Origin: Zea mays
Taxonomy: Eukaryota; Streptophyta; Magnoliopsida; Poales; Poaceae
DNA length: 64,000 bases
NCBI RefSeq assembly: GCF_902167145.1
Contig: NC_050102.1
Coordinates: 3,844,001-3,908,000, forward strand
Direction of reading: 5' to 3'
The notes under the pieces are model-generated. The model searched no databases and was not told the origin of the DNA. It worked only from the letters and a program-made list of their open reading frames with translations. The position numbers were made by a program, and so were the translations under genes. This document shows, piece after piece, positions 1 to 10,228 of this stretch (its first letter is position 1; the number at the start of each line of letters is the position of its first letter).

Positions 1-359
1 CACTTCGGCCTGCCCGACTGAGGCGCGTGTGTCAGGATACGGCATCAGGCATCCCCTGCATTTAATGCGCCTGCGAAGCGGTCGGTTGTTGAGGCGGTCT
101 GGCCAAGGTTGCTTCACAACGAAGCCTGCCCGAGCCGGGCCTTGGGAGTGCCGAGGGGGCGCCCGCTGCCTGAGGAGGCCCTCGGGCGAGGCGTGAACTC
201 GTTTGGGACTACTGTTCCAACCCGAGGCTAGGCTCGGGTGAGATCGCGTCCCTCGGGTAGACGAAGTCTTGGCTCGAACCGCACCCGTCATTTGGTCTGA
301 GGGTGTTTACCAGCCATGATTAGGAGCGTTGGGGGTACCCCTAATTATGGTACCCGACA
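1..359 (-). mobile_element. Terminal part of a gypsy-type LTR, cut by the window edge
   Basis: The block ends in ...GGTACCCGACA at 359. Read on the minus strand it starts TGTCGGGTACCATAATTAG, the style of LTR start I associate with maize cinful/zeon-type Ty3/gypsy elements. The composition is GC-rich with many cgaagc/cttcg motifs, and it drops abruptly to AT-rich sequence at 360. No polypurine tract follows position 359, so this is read as the 5' start of a minus-strand 5' LTR whose element lies to the left of the window. The family name is from memory. The boundary is supported only by the TG...CA terminus and the composition change, because the partner LTR is out of view. Confidence 0.55.
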
Positions 360-1200
360 ACGTCGCCATACAAAAAGAAACATACACCAATAAATAAACA
401 TGCACCATTACATAATCATACACCATTACATGCACATTAACACGTCGCACTTATCACACCTTAAATACGTCCTAAACACGTAAATACTTATTAATTCAAT
501 TATAGTTATTATTGTGAGTCCTAATGATGAATTTATGAGTGGGTGTAATAAATACAGTTTTAACTAGTATTAATATATTTTAACATCATCAATGAAATTA
601 AATGATAATTATCGTCTTTAATACTAATAAATAAATTAATATCTTTTATCCTTTTTAATTCTCACTCAAATTATTGAGCATAGCAAAAATGAATATAACA
701 TTTTAAAAATCCCTATAAATACTAATTGAACTTTTTATAACACAAGCGAGGTTATTTTGACATAAACTAGTATTTTGCTTACTCTAAAAATTTAAGTGCT
801 AAATTTGCGAACATGTTTATTTGACTAGCAAATATCTATTTTCCATCCTACTAATGATATTTTCTCCTTTCTTTATAAAAAGAAAATGTTAATAAAATAA
901 TTAGCTAAATCATCTAGAAATCCTATATTATTCATATGACATGAGTTCTATACCATTTTCTAAATCCATTAAAATGCACCTATGACTATAATTCTCCAAC
1001 TAGTTTCTAAAGTTTATTGTGACCAAATTTGACTACAAAGTTTCTTATCTAGTATTTTTATCACCAACGTGTGACTACTAAATCTATGTCATATTTTTCT
1101 AATCCAAAAATCAACGCCACGACTAACATGAAATATCACGGTGTACTAACGATCGCATATCTCTACCAAAAATTCTATAACGTACATACACATAAATTAT
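360..1200. other. AT-rich stretch without a recognised gene
   Basis: About 840 bases of AT-rich sequence with no credible ORF on either strand. Many short A/T runs are present and no terminal inverted repeats were found by eye. It separates the LTR end at 359 from the GC-rich promoter-like block that begins near 1280. It could be the U5 side of a degraded minus-strand LTR together with that block, but I could not find the LTR ends. Confidence 0.4.
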
Positions 1201-2130
1201 GGATCACACGTGTTCATATTACAACAAACTAAATATATAATTCATGAATTGAATCAAAAGGTATTTTATAAAATATACAAAATAATTCGGGTCGTCTTCA
1301 ACCTTGGGTTCGTGCGTGCGACGGGGAGGACTCGACGGGGTTTTGGTCGGGTGAAGAGCAGGGCTCGACTACGGACGGCGGATGGCGAGTGCGTGGCTCT
1401 GGTGACGAACTGCGGGCTCCGGTGAACTCCGGCGACGAACGGCAACTCCGGTGACGAGCAGTGCACTAGCGAGCGAGGAGAGCTAGAGAGAGAGGTGAGC
1501 TCGAGTAGGAAGGAGAAGGGAGAGACCTCTGCTGCCCTTTTATAGAGAGCAGGAGGGAGAGAAAGAGTCTGCTAGGGAGAGGGAATAACGACTGGTTGTG
1601 CTTCATGGCCATTGATGCGCTGCTGTTTTCTGCTCGTAATGGGGAGAGGAGGAATGAGGGGAGGGTAACGGATGCATGAAGTCCATTAATCGCAAAAACG
1701 GTCGCGGGCTCGCTTGGCGGCTCGGCTTCTGGCGCGTGGTACGTGGCGTTGGTCGAACCTTCACGTCAGGGCGCAGGGGCGTCGAGTCGGCTTGGGGCGC
1801 GCGCGGTGCAGGGTGCTCGGCGGCTCGGCTGCTGCGCGGGACGCGCCTGGGCGGGGTCACGGCGTGCGCACCTGGGCGCAGGAGCAGGCGCAGGGCAGGG
1901 CGCGCGGTCGGCTGCGGGTGGGCGCGCTCGGCGCGGTGGAGCTGGCCTAGCAGCGGCGATGCGAGGCGCGCTAGGCGGGAGCGGTGGAGAGAGAGCAGAG
2001 GAAAGAAGACGCTTGAGAGAGAGAGAACAGAGGAGGGAGAAGAAAGTGCAGGGAGGCGGCGGCGGCTTCTTCTGGCTGGGAGCCAGGCACGCGCGCCCTA
2101 GGGTTTTGGGGATTGGGCCCCTAGTGGGGA
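1200..2130 (-). promoter_or_regulatory. GC-rich promoter/leader-like block on the minus strand, possibly part of an LTR
   Basis: Read on the minus strand, a TATA box (CTATAAAAGG) lies at about 1537-1546. It is followed by a CT-rich leader and then by repeated caccggag/tcgtcgccgg words. Upstream, at about 2090-2125, are a GGCCCA box and an AAAACCCTAG telo-box-like motif, and then CT-rich CTCTCTCTC tracts, all typical of plant promoters and 5' leaders. Both strands carry long GC-rich open frames, but their composition is low complexity and they resemble no protein I know. It may be an LTR promoter from a different gypsy family, or a captured promoter and 5' UTR. Confidence 0.35.
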
Positions 2131-2569
2131 GTGGAAAGGATGCAAACAAGGTTTAACGCGGGATGGTAATTGCTCTGTTAATCTCGCCTCTCAAGGGCAT
2201 TGTACGAGGGTATTTATAGGTACCCGAGCGTCGAACGTCCCGAGACAAGGACGGTAATGTCCTCGGGTACCCGGATTATCCCTAGAATATTCCCATAAAG
2301 GAGGGTTACAGACTGTCATTATAGAAAAGCTATTACAGATAAGGCCTGTAACCCGCCTGTCCACGCGGGGCCCGTTGCAGTGGGCCGAATTCCACGTGGG
2401 CCTCTGGGCGTGATGAGGGACGCGGGACAAGCAGACTTCATCGGGGTCTAGCCTTCGTGTTGGAGTGGAGATGACGAAGGGCAACCGCGCCAGTCGTCAC
2501 GCGTTTGTTGATGTAGCGGCGCGACGAAGGCTTCGAGCGAAGGGTAGTGTCTTTGCCTTCGCCCCAACA
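2130..2569 (-). mobile_element. Partial 3' LTR of the Tat-like gypsy element
   Basis: The right end at 2569 reads ...CTTCGCCCCAACA. On the minus strand this gives an LTR start TGTTGGGGCGAAGGCAAAG. A TATA box (CCTATAAATA on the minus strand) sits at 2211-2220, and the expected R region follows leftward. The left end is not a clean LTR terminus: near 2130 the sequence passes into the GC-rich block, so U5 appears truncated. On the plus-strand side the next bases (2570-2579) read GAAGGGCAAA on the minus strand, a short polypurine-like tract as expected before a 3' LTR. The antisense extra ORF begins about 330 bases further on. Confidence 0.6.
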
Positions 2570-2737
2570 TTTGCCCTTCGAGGGAGCAGTTCGACTGAGT
2601 CATCTGGTGCCGAAGACGTCTCTAGTTGGTGGAGACGCTGCCCTCGCTCGAAGTGGTCCCGCGGGGGTTGTTGAGTTGACTGTTGATGGGACGTGGCACT
2701 GTTGGACTGTGGGTTTTTTGAAGCGTCGCGCCGTGTG

Positions 2738-2745
2738 TATAAAAA
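2738..2745 (+). promoter_or_regulatory. TATA box for the antisense extra ORF
   Basis: TATAAAAA at 2738-2745 lies in the context cgtgtgtataaaaaggggg. It precedes the first credible ATG of the plus-strand extra ORF (2904) by about 160 bases, a normal plant spacing with room for a leader. It lies outside the LTR, so the extra ORF seems to have a promoter separate from the LTR promoter, which points the other way. Confidence 0.5.
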
Positions 2746-2903
2746 GGGGGCGGCGCAGCGGGCTAACTCTCACCCTTGCGTGCGTCGGAAAACCCTAGCT
2801 TTTGAAAACCACTCGCCCACTCGCCTGCCCTCCTGGTTCTTTCTGCATCGGAGATCTGGCCCGCGTCAAGCAAACCACATGCCGTCGCCAACGGTACGTA
2901 GCG

Positions 2904-5900
2904 ATGTCGTCTTCTTCCTCATCTGCTGCAAACACGCCGCCGACCGATTTGTCATCCGAAGATACCTTGAGCAATTTGGCGACGACAGAGTTGCAGCTGG
3001 GTCACACAGTGGAGTTTGGTGTTTTGAGGATTTCCTCGGTTCGCGTGCAGGATATGCAACAGTTGGGGTATTTTAGGAACGACGTTGGGCGTGTCCCGGG
3101 GGCGGAAGAGGTTCCCGAGCCCGAGGGCGATTTAGTCGTGTTTGAGGCATTCTTCACCATCGGCCTTCGCCTACCTGCACATCGTTTCGTGGCGGAGGTC
3201 ATGCAGAGATTTGAGGTCCAGGTCCACCAGTTGACACCGAACGCCGTGGTGGCCCTGGCGAAGTATGTCTGGGCGGCGACTTCGTATGGTGGACAGCCTT
3301 CTGTAGAGGTCTTCGCTAAGAATTACTGTCTGCATTGGCAAAAAAGAAAGATTGGAAACAAGGTTGCACAGTTTGGATCGTGCACCTTCACACCGAGGAC
3401 CGGAAAGACTTCAGCGGAAGTCGTGGAGTTAGTTCCCTGTGCTCGCAATAAGTGGGGCAACTGGTGGGATTACTGGTTTTATGTTTCGGGAAGCGAAGTC
3501 GAAGACGTCCTAGGGCTCCCTGTGGCCGTGATGTGCTCCCATTGTTATGTGGCATTCCCACAATTTGAGGTGGTGGAGGATGATGAGGACGAGGGGGCCC
3601 GGTGCGCTGCCTGTATGAGCAGTGGGCGTGATTTGGTTGAAGAGTTCATCGGTTATGGAGTGTGGCCCCTGGCGCATGGCTGGGTGCTGGGCGAAGTATG
3701 CCCTCGCCAGATGCCTACTTTGGGCCAACAACTGGTGCGAAGTCCGGCCTTCTCTTTGGATCTGCGCGGCTGAGACCCGACCATGTTCGTTTGTGAAGTG
3801 GAGGACGGGGTGGTGAGGATTGTGGGGCGGTATGCGTCGAGGACAGAGAGTCTACGGACTTGGGATATCCGAGGGTCAAATGTTCGCTTGAATCGGGTTT
3901 TCAAATTAAATCGTTTGCCATACGGTGGTTATCTTGGAGATGACACTGCTACGGCTGCTGACCGCCGCAGGAAAAAACCAGTGGCCATGGCTGAGGAAGG
4001 CCCTTCGCAGAAGGCTGCCCCAGCCACGAAGAAGAGAAAAATAGGTACTGTAGTGGGGGTTTGGGGGTCTCTGATAATTTTGCTGTGGAGTTGATGGGAA
4101 CTTGCGCGGCCCTCGGGGGAAGGATGTCTTCGCCCGAGCTTCGAGAGTCTTCGGCGCGAATGCTGAAGGTTACCGGGGTCGATGGCCAAGGAACGTTCTG
4201 ATCCCCCGCGCGGCCGGCGAAGACATGTTTACGTCTCGTATGGCCCGTGAGTTGAAGATTTTTCCTTATGGATGAAATATTGTTGTTGTTGTATCGGCAG
4301 TGATGGAGAAGGATCGACAAGATGCGGCGCGGAAGTGCCGGGTGGTCACTAGGGTCGGGGACCCTTTCCGTGAGGCGAAGAAGGCACGGGGAGGCACGAA
4401 GACTGCCGCCCCTGGCAGTGGCAAACCACCGTCGGCTACGAAGCTGGCCGCCCCCGGGCCCAGCAAGTCTTCGGTGGGTGCGAGGGTGGCTGCCTCTGGC
4501 GCGGGCAAGCCGCCCTCGGCCGAGCCTGCGAAGGAGCGGAGGCCACCGTCGCCGGCGCGCACTGACGTAGTGGCGACGCGTGTTGCCGATTTTGACACGG
4601 ACATCTGCGTGGGGGATTATCTCGTTGGTAAGTTTTTTTTTGAACGGGGACTAGGTCTTAAACAAGATCATGGTGTAGTGTCGAATGCAGGGCAGCTGGC
4701 TGTTGTCCTGACTCCGGTGGCGTCCACTTCGCCAACAGCGGCGGTTGGGACGAAGGGTGCTTCGTAGGACCCGTGGTCCGACTTCTGCGCGAGCGGCGCG
4801 ATTTCGTCGGCCGCCTCCGCTAAGGATTTGGTGGGCTCTATGTCCCAGCAGCGGAGGCATGCGTCGCAGCAGCTGAAGCATGTAAGTCATGTTGGAAATC
4901 ACATATTTCGCTAGTTCATTGTTTGTATGTGGTTGCGAATCACATATTTTTGTTTGTGGCAGGCGGCCTCCTTCGCCGACCAAGTTGCGTCGGGTGCCTT
5001 GACTTCAGAGTTGGCTGCCGAAGTCGAGCGTCTCCGGGCGCAGCATACAGATGTTGTTCGGGAGAAGTCGGCTGCGGAAAACAAGAGCCGTAGGCTGACG
5101 GAGAGGTTGGCTGCTGCGGAGGCCGAGAAGGGGGATCTCCGGCGTCAGCTGGCGGAGAAGAGGAGGGACGCGAACAAGGCCATTGCCGATGCGCAGGCTG
5201 CTCAAGCCGATGCCAAACTTGCGCGGGCAGAGGCCAGTCTCGCCCGCCAACGCGTCGAGGAGCTGGAGGCGAGGCTCAGCGCCCTGCGCAACCGCGTGGA
5301 CAAAACCGAGGCCTCGACGCGCGCGGAGGTCGAGCGGATGCATGCGCAGCTCGTGGACACGTACCAGGAGCTAGGTGCGCGGACCGCTGCCTTCGAAGCG
5401 CCCAGCCAAGAGGTGGGCCTCCGCTTCCTTGAGTGGCTGCAGGAGGAGCTAGGGGTGCTCCCGACAATCATGATGAGCCTGATGTCCTTTGCCTCCCTCG
5501 TCACCTGCGAGGGGGCCGTGAATGCTTTTGTCCCGTGAGGGGTGCGGGCACTTCGAGGTCTTCGACCAGTCGGACGAAGGCTTCAAACGCAAAATCTTCC
5601 ATGTCGAGGACCCGGTTCTGAAGCGGTCAGCGAGGGCGCTCTTCGACAGGATGTGGGGCCCTGACGACCGAGAGACAGTCCAGGAGAGGTCCGACCGGGC
5701 GATTGATCAGGTAAAGGCTCATCTTGTGCGATTATATGTGTGGGTATGTTTGGGTATGTGTGGTTTGCTGAATGAGTGTGCTATTGCTGTAGATGGCACA
5801 TGACGAAGAGGTTGAGGACTTGGCGATCTGGACGGCACGCTTCCAGACAGCATGCTGCCTGAGGCATTGGGGGTGGAGCTGGCACCGCCATCTGATGCGG

Positions 5901-6633
5901 GCGAGGGCCCCTCGGTGACCCCCGCGCCGACTGGAGCTGACGAAGACCCCGCGCCAGCCCCTGCGCTGATGGGTGAGGACGCTTCAAAGGCAATGGGCGA
6001 ACCAGCTGCCGAAGACCCCACGGCGGCGGCCAGGCCTTCGTAGGTGGCGGAATAGGGTTTAGGGATTTTAAGTGTAAACTTTTGTCTCTGTGATACTGAA
6101 CCTCGGTTGCTGCGCAGGTTCCGACGTTTGGGCCTGCGCAAGCAACCGCTGCTGACAATACTGATTTTGTGGCGGCCTCAACCGTAGTGCCTGCCGATGA
6201 TAGTTTGTTTGGTTCTGGGTCTAAGTGTTTTGAGTCTGATGGTGAATCTGGGAGTTCGTTTCCTTGGACGGAGGAGTCATCGGATGAAGGCTTGGATTAT
6301 TTTGTTGCGTTAGAAGTGGCTGCGGCGGAGACTTCGCCGCGTGTGGAGGGTGCCGAGGATCTTCCTAGTGCGAGTACTGGGTATAGGCGGTGAAGGGTGG
6401 TGGGAAAACATAGTGTGGGTGAACTTTCGCGAAGTGGTAGGCGCTGTCGTATGGCGATGGAGCGTGGCCGTCTCCGAGTAGACCGAGTTGGTAAACGAGA
6501 ATTGTTGTCCTCGCCGATTGGGGCGAGCATAGGCGAGGGGGATCTTTGGAAACTTTTTGAGGGTGAGGAATTGAGGATAATGCTGTTTAATTATAGGGAG
6601 ATGGGTATCATCCCGAAGGTTGAGCCGATGTAA
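2904..6633 (+). pseudogene. Antisense extra ORF of the Tat element (putative gypsy-type transposon protein, PF04195-like), broken
   Basis: The plus-strand gene lies opposite to gag-pol, between the 3' LTR and the 79-bp repeat array. Exon 1 (ATG at 2904, to about 4043) has a Ser-rich start. It then has the conserved segment with FEAFFTIGLRLPAH at about 3140-3180 and NKWGNWWDYWFYVSG at about 3450-3490, which I recognise as the plant 'putative gypsy type transposon' domain. Further exons lie at about 4301-4628, 4693-4880 and 4963-5709, and smaller ones run to 6633, bounded by GT/AG-like sites. The 4963-5500 exon encodes a long Glu/Arg/Ala-rich coiled coil. In-frame stops occur at 3771-3773 (TGA), 4766-4768 (TAG) and 6391-6393 (TGA), and a frame change lies near 5500-5530. 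Such antisense ORFs are known in Grande/Retand-type Tat elements and their function is unknown. Exon limits are approximate. Confidence 0.7.
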
Positions 6634-6676
6634 TATGTGATGCCCTCGCCGTGTGTATATAATTGTAATATGTAAA

Positions 6677-7123
6677 GCACTTGTGCTATTCCGGCTGCAC
6701 CCTTAGGCGACTTTTGTGCAGAGTGTCTTTTAGATAAAAGACTTCGATTAACGCACTTGTTGTGCTATTCTGGCTACACCCTTAGGCGACTTTTGCGTGG
6801 AGTGTCTTTTAGATAAAAGACTTCTATTAACGCACTTGTTGTGCTATTCCGGCTGCACCCTTAGGCGACTTTTGCGTGGAGTGTCTTTTAGATAAAAGAC
6901 TTCGATTAACGCACTTGTTGTGCTATTCCGGCTGCACCCTTAGGCGACTTTTGTGCGGAGTGTCTTTTAGATAAAAGACTTCGATTAACGCACTTGTTGT
7001 GCTATTCCGGCTGCACCCTTAGGCGACTTTTGCACGGAGTGTCTTTTAAATAAAAGACTTCGATTAACACACTTATTGTGCTATTCCGGCTGCACCCTTA
7101 GGCGACTTTTGCGTGGAGTGTCG
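6677..7123. repeat. 79-bp tandem repeat array, about six copies
   Basis: The word CTTAGGCGAC recurs at 6712, 6781, 6860, 6939, 7018 and 7097. The last five copies are exactly 79 bases apart, and the first interval is 69. Each unit holds a GCACTTGTTGTGCTATTCC core and a TCTTTTAGATAAAAGACTT near-palindrome. Copies differ by only a few substitutions. The array separates the 3' end of the antisense ORF from the 3' end of pol. Tandem repeats at this place are known in Tat-lineage elements. Confidence 0.9.
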
Positions 7124-8587
7124 CATGCGAGGGTAGTCAGTGCTGCCTCTCGCGGTGACTTCGGAGTGGTCGAATGCCAAAGATCGTCGATGCGGTCTTT
7201 TTCGACATGTTGCGTTTGATTTTTTGCGGGGGATTTTTGCGGGTGTATTACATGGCTCCGCCTCGTTAAAAACCTCACCCCTCAGGAGGAAAAGAGTGCG
7301 GGCCAGAATAGTACTGTTTGGTGGATTACAAGGGCGCGTGGGCCCTGAGGGTTTAAACAAAAAATTTGCGGAGATTGTCAATATTCCAGGAATGCTCTAG
7401 GTCTTCGCCGGATGGCGTTGTTAGCCTGTACGCGCTGGGGACGCTTTCGACTTGACGATGAACGGACCCTCACACTTTGGCTCCAGTTTGCCTCGTGACT
7501 CTGTCTGGGTGGTTCGGACGAGTACGAGGTCTCCTTCGTTGAACTCTCTTGGGACGACCACGTGGTCGCGCCAGGCCTTGGTTTGAGCTTGGTATTTGTT
7601 GAGGGCCTGCAGGGCGAAGACGCGGTCTTTGTCGATGAGGCCTTTGGATGTTGGTTCGTCTACGTCGGGGACTGCTGATGTGCATGTTTGGGGTGACCCA
7701 TGCTTTATTTCCTGCGGCGTCATGGCCTCCGATCCATATAGTAGATGAAAAGGTGTGAATCCGGTTGCCCAGCATTCGGTCGTGTTTAAGGCCCAGACTA
7801 CTTCAGGTAGCTGGTCGGCTCATTTACCCTTCTTGTCGTCGAGAAGCCTTTTCTTGATGGCAATGAAAATCTTGCCGTTGGCGCGCTCTACGACGCCGTT
7901 GGATTGCGGGTGATATACCAAGGCGAAGGCAAGCTTGGTGCCGATGGAGAAGCAGAAGTCCCTGAAGTCCTGGCTATCAAACTGTTTGCCATTGTCGACT
8001 GTGAGCTCGGACGGGACTCCGAATCGGCAAACAATGTTTTGCCAGAAGAACTTCTGGGCAGTCTTCGACGTTATTGTGGATACTGCCCTGGCCTCGATCC
8101 ACTTGGTAAAATATTCGACGGCGACAAAGGTGAACTTGAGGTTCCCTTGCGCCGTAGGTAGTGGCCCGACAATATCCAGCCCCCATCATTGAAGTGGCCA
8201 TGTGTGGGCAATCAGCTTGGTGAACTGCGAAGGGTTACTAAGCGGGGAGAAAACTTCTGGCAAGCTTCACACGACCTCGTGACTCGATTCGCGACGCAGA
8301 TTATAGCGGGCCAATAAAATCCTTGACGAATTACCTTAGCAGCGAGGGCCCTGGGCCCTAAGTGAGAGTCACAAGTTCCGCTGTGGACTTCGCGTAGGAT
8401 CTGAATGCCTTCGGTTTCGGTGACACATTTTAGCATGGGTTGACTGATCCCCTTCTTGTATAGCTGGCCATCGACTAGTACGAAGTCCCGGCTTTGGTGC
8501 TTGAGGCGCTTGGCCTCATTGATGTCACTCGGGTGGTAGTATCCTTGCAAAAACAGTGTTATTACGGCCCGTCATTCTTCAGTCATG

Positions 8588-8592
8588 ATGAG
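8588..8592. repeat. Target site duplication, left copy (ATGAG)
   Basis: ATGAG directly precedes the TGTAATACCC terminus of the solo LTR. The same five bases follow its other end at 10224-10228. A 5-bp duplication is the length made by LTR-retrotransposon integrases. Confidence 0.9.
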
Positions 8593-10223
8593 TGTAATAC
8601 CCCGGGATCCACAAACACCCCAGAATGCTACTAAACTACACATCTAACATTCGTATATAAAATTTCGACAGCGTCTCCTTTGAAAATTGCATAAACGGGA
8701 AAGCAACAAAGTATAAATAGATATCATGATAAGAAAACATAATAGACATTAATAATCTGCTAGCAATGGGAAGACAACCATAACAGCATGAACTAAATTA
8801 ACCAGTGCGCACAACTAGTTAGAAACAAACATCGTTTGACAAGAAGCTTCTAATTAAATCATGACTGTGCCTAACAGCGTTATTATGAGAGTGAAGGTGG
8901 ATGTGCTGCTACTTCCCACTTCCCTTGATGAGCAACAAGCACCTGCATTGAGTAATGCAAGAGTGAGATGAAACATCTCAGCAAGCGAATTGTTTTGACG
9001 AGATATTTAAACCACAAATTGAAGTAATCAACATTTTAAAAGAATCACAATTAAGATCAGAATTACTTGTAGATATAGAACTCATTAGTCCCAATATAAC
9101 CAATACCATCTCATTTCCTCGAACAACCATAATAGGTTGTATAACACTTCCCTGCGTCAACAATAACTGCAAATATCACTTCAATGTATGCATAGAAATG
9201 CAATGTGTAGGTCCTCTGTCTTCATACCTCTGAGGGTATAAAACCACATGATTTGCAAATATCACTACAATGAATGCATATGAATGCAATGCATATGTCC
9301 TCTGCCTTCATACCTCTAAGGGTATGAAGCCGCATCGTACCCCTCCTCGGGCAACGTACGATGATAAGTTGTACCCATACGGTCGGACCATCGGTCACGA
9401 CCCAACTTCAGATGCAAGTGAATCATGCAATGTATATGTCATGCTACATTTATCAATATACTTCACTTTCTTCACATACAATACAACCTCAAATAATACT
9501 TCATTTACCTTCAGATACAATACCAACCTCAAATAATACTTCATTTACCTTCAGATACAATACCAACCTCAAATAATACTTCATTTACCTTCAGGGGTGT
9601 GAATTAATCTCATGAGTCATACTCGAATCATAACCATCATCAATATATGATTGAGCATCAGTATAATGCAAGCAAGTAAAGCATCACCATAGAGTCCAAA
9701 TATGAAAGAATCCAATACTTCTGAATATTAGAGTGTAGACAATAGAAATAACAGGTCAGAACGGAAGCAACCACCACTACATTCACTTGCCTTCATCGAA
9801 GAAGAAGAAATGTACTAGGCATGATCTGGAGTGTAGCCACCTAGGGTTTCCCCAAGAAAATCTTCAAGAAGAGATGGGAAAGAACATCTCCTTGATCCTC
9901 TATTCCTCTTCAATCCATCTTGCTCCTCCTCTTCTCGATCCTTGCTGCGTGGGGGGGAGATCTAGGGAGGAAGAAGTATTGGAGGGCTGCTACAATGGGG
10001 GGAGAGGGGGTGGCCAGCCAAGGGGGAAAAGAGAGGCAGCCAAGAAAGGGGAGGGGGTGGCAGCCAAGAAAGGGGAGGGGGTGGCCACCTAGGGTTTATT
10101 TTGTGGGATGAAAGAAGTGACGCCTCAGATGACTTCTGATGCAGCATCCAACAGCCCACAACCCTTTTCCCACATCCACCCACCGAAGATCAACTTTTAG
10201 TCAACATTTTTTTGGATATTACA
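8593..10223 (-). mobile_element. Solo LTR, 1631 bp, inserted in the Tat pol
   Basis: It starts TGTAATACCCCGGGATCC and ends GGATATTACA, so the termini are the inverted TGTAATA...TATTACA type. It is flanked by perfect 5-bp duplications ATGAG (8588-8592 and 10224-10228). No gag, pol, primer site or polypurine tract lies inside, so this is a solo LTR left by LTR-LTR recombination. I assign the minus strand because a U3-like start, an AAATAAACCCTAGG leader and a CT-rich 5' region read naturally in that direction. It holds a 40-bp tandem repeat at about 9485-9595. The short open frames inside are low complexity and not credible genes. The pol reading resumes on each side, between the second RNase H and the integrase. 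Confidence 0.9.
9485..9595. repeat. 40-bp tandem repeat, nearly three copies
   Basis: The unit begins ACCAACCTCAAATAATACTT and includes CATTTACCTTCAGATACAAT. It repeats with a 40-bp period inside the solo LTR at 8593-10223. The copies are almost identical, so the expansion is recent or actively homogenised. Confidence 0.85.
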
Positions 10224-10228
10224 ATGAG
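10224..10228. repeat. Target site duplication, right copy (ATGAG)
   Basis: This is the second copy of the ATGAG duplication flanking the solo LTR. It is followed at once by the minus-strand RNase H coding sequence of the host Tat element. Confidence 0.9.

Noticed and set aside
1676..2156. Overlapping GC-rich open frames of 78-141 residues on both strands
   Set aside because: Arg/Ala/Gly-rich low-complexity frames overlap on both strands in a promoter-like block, with no conserved motif.
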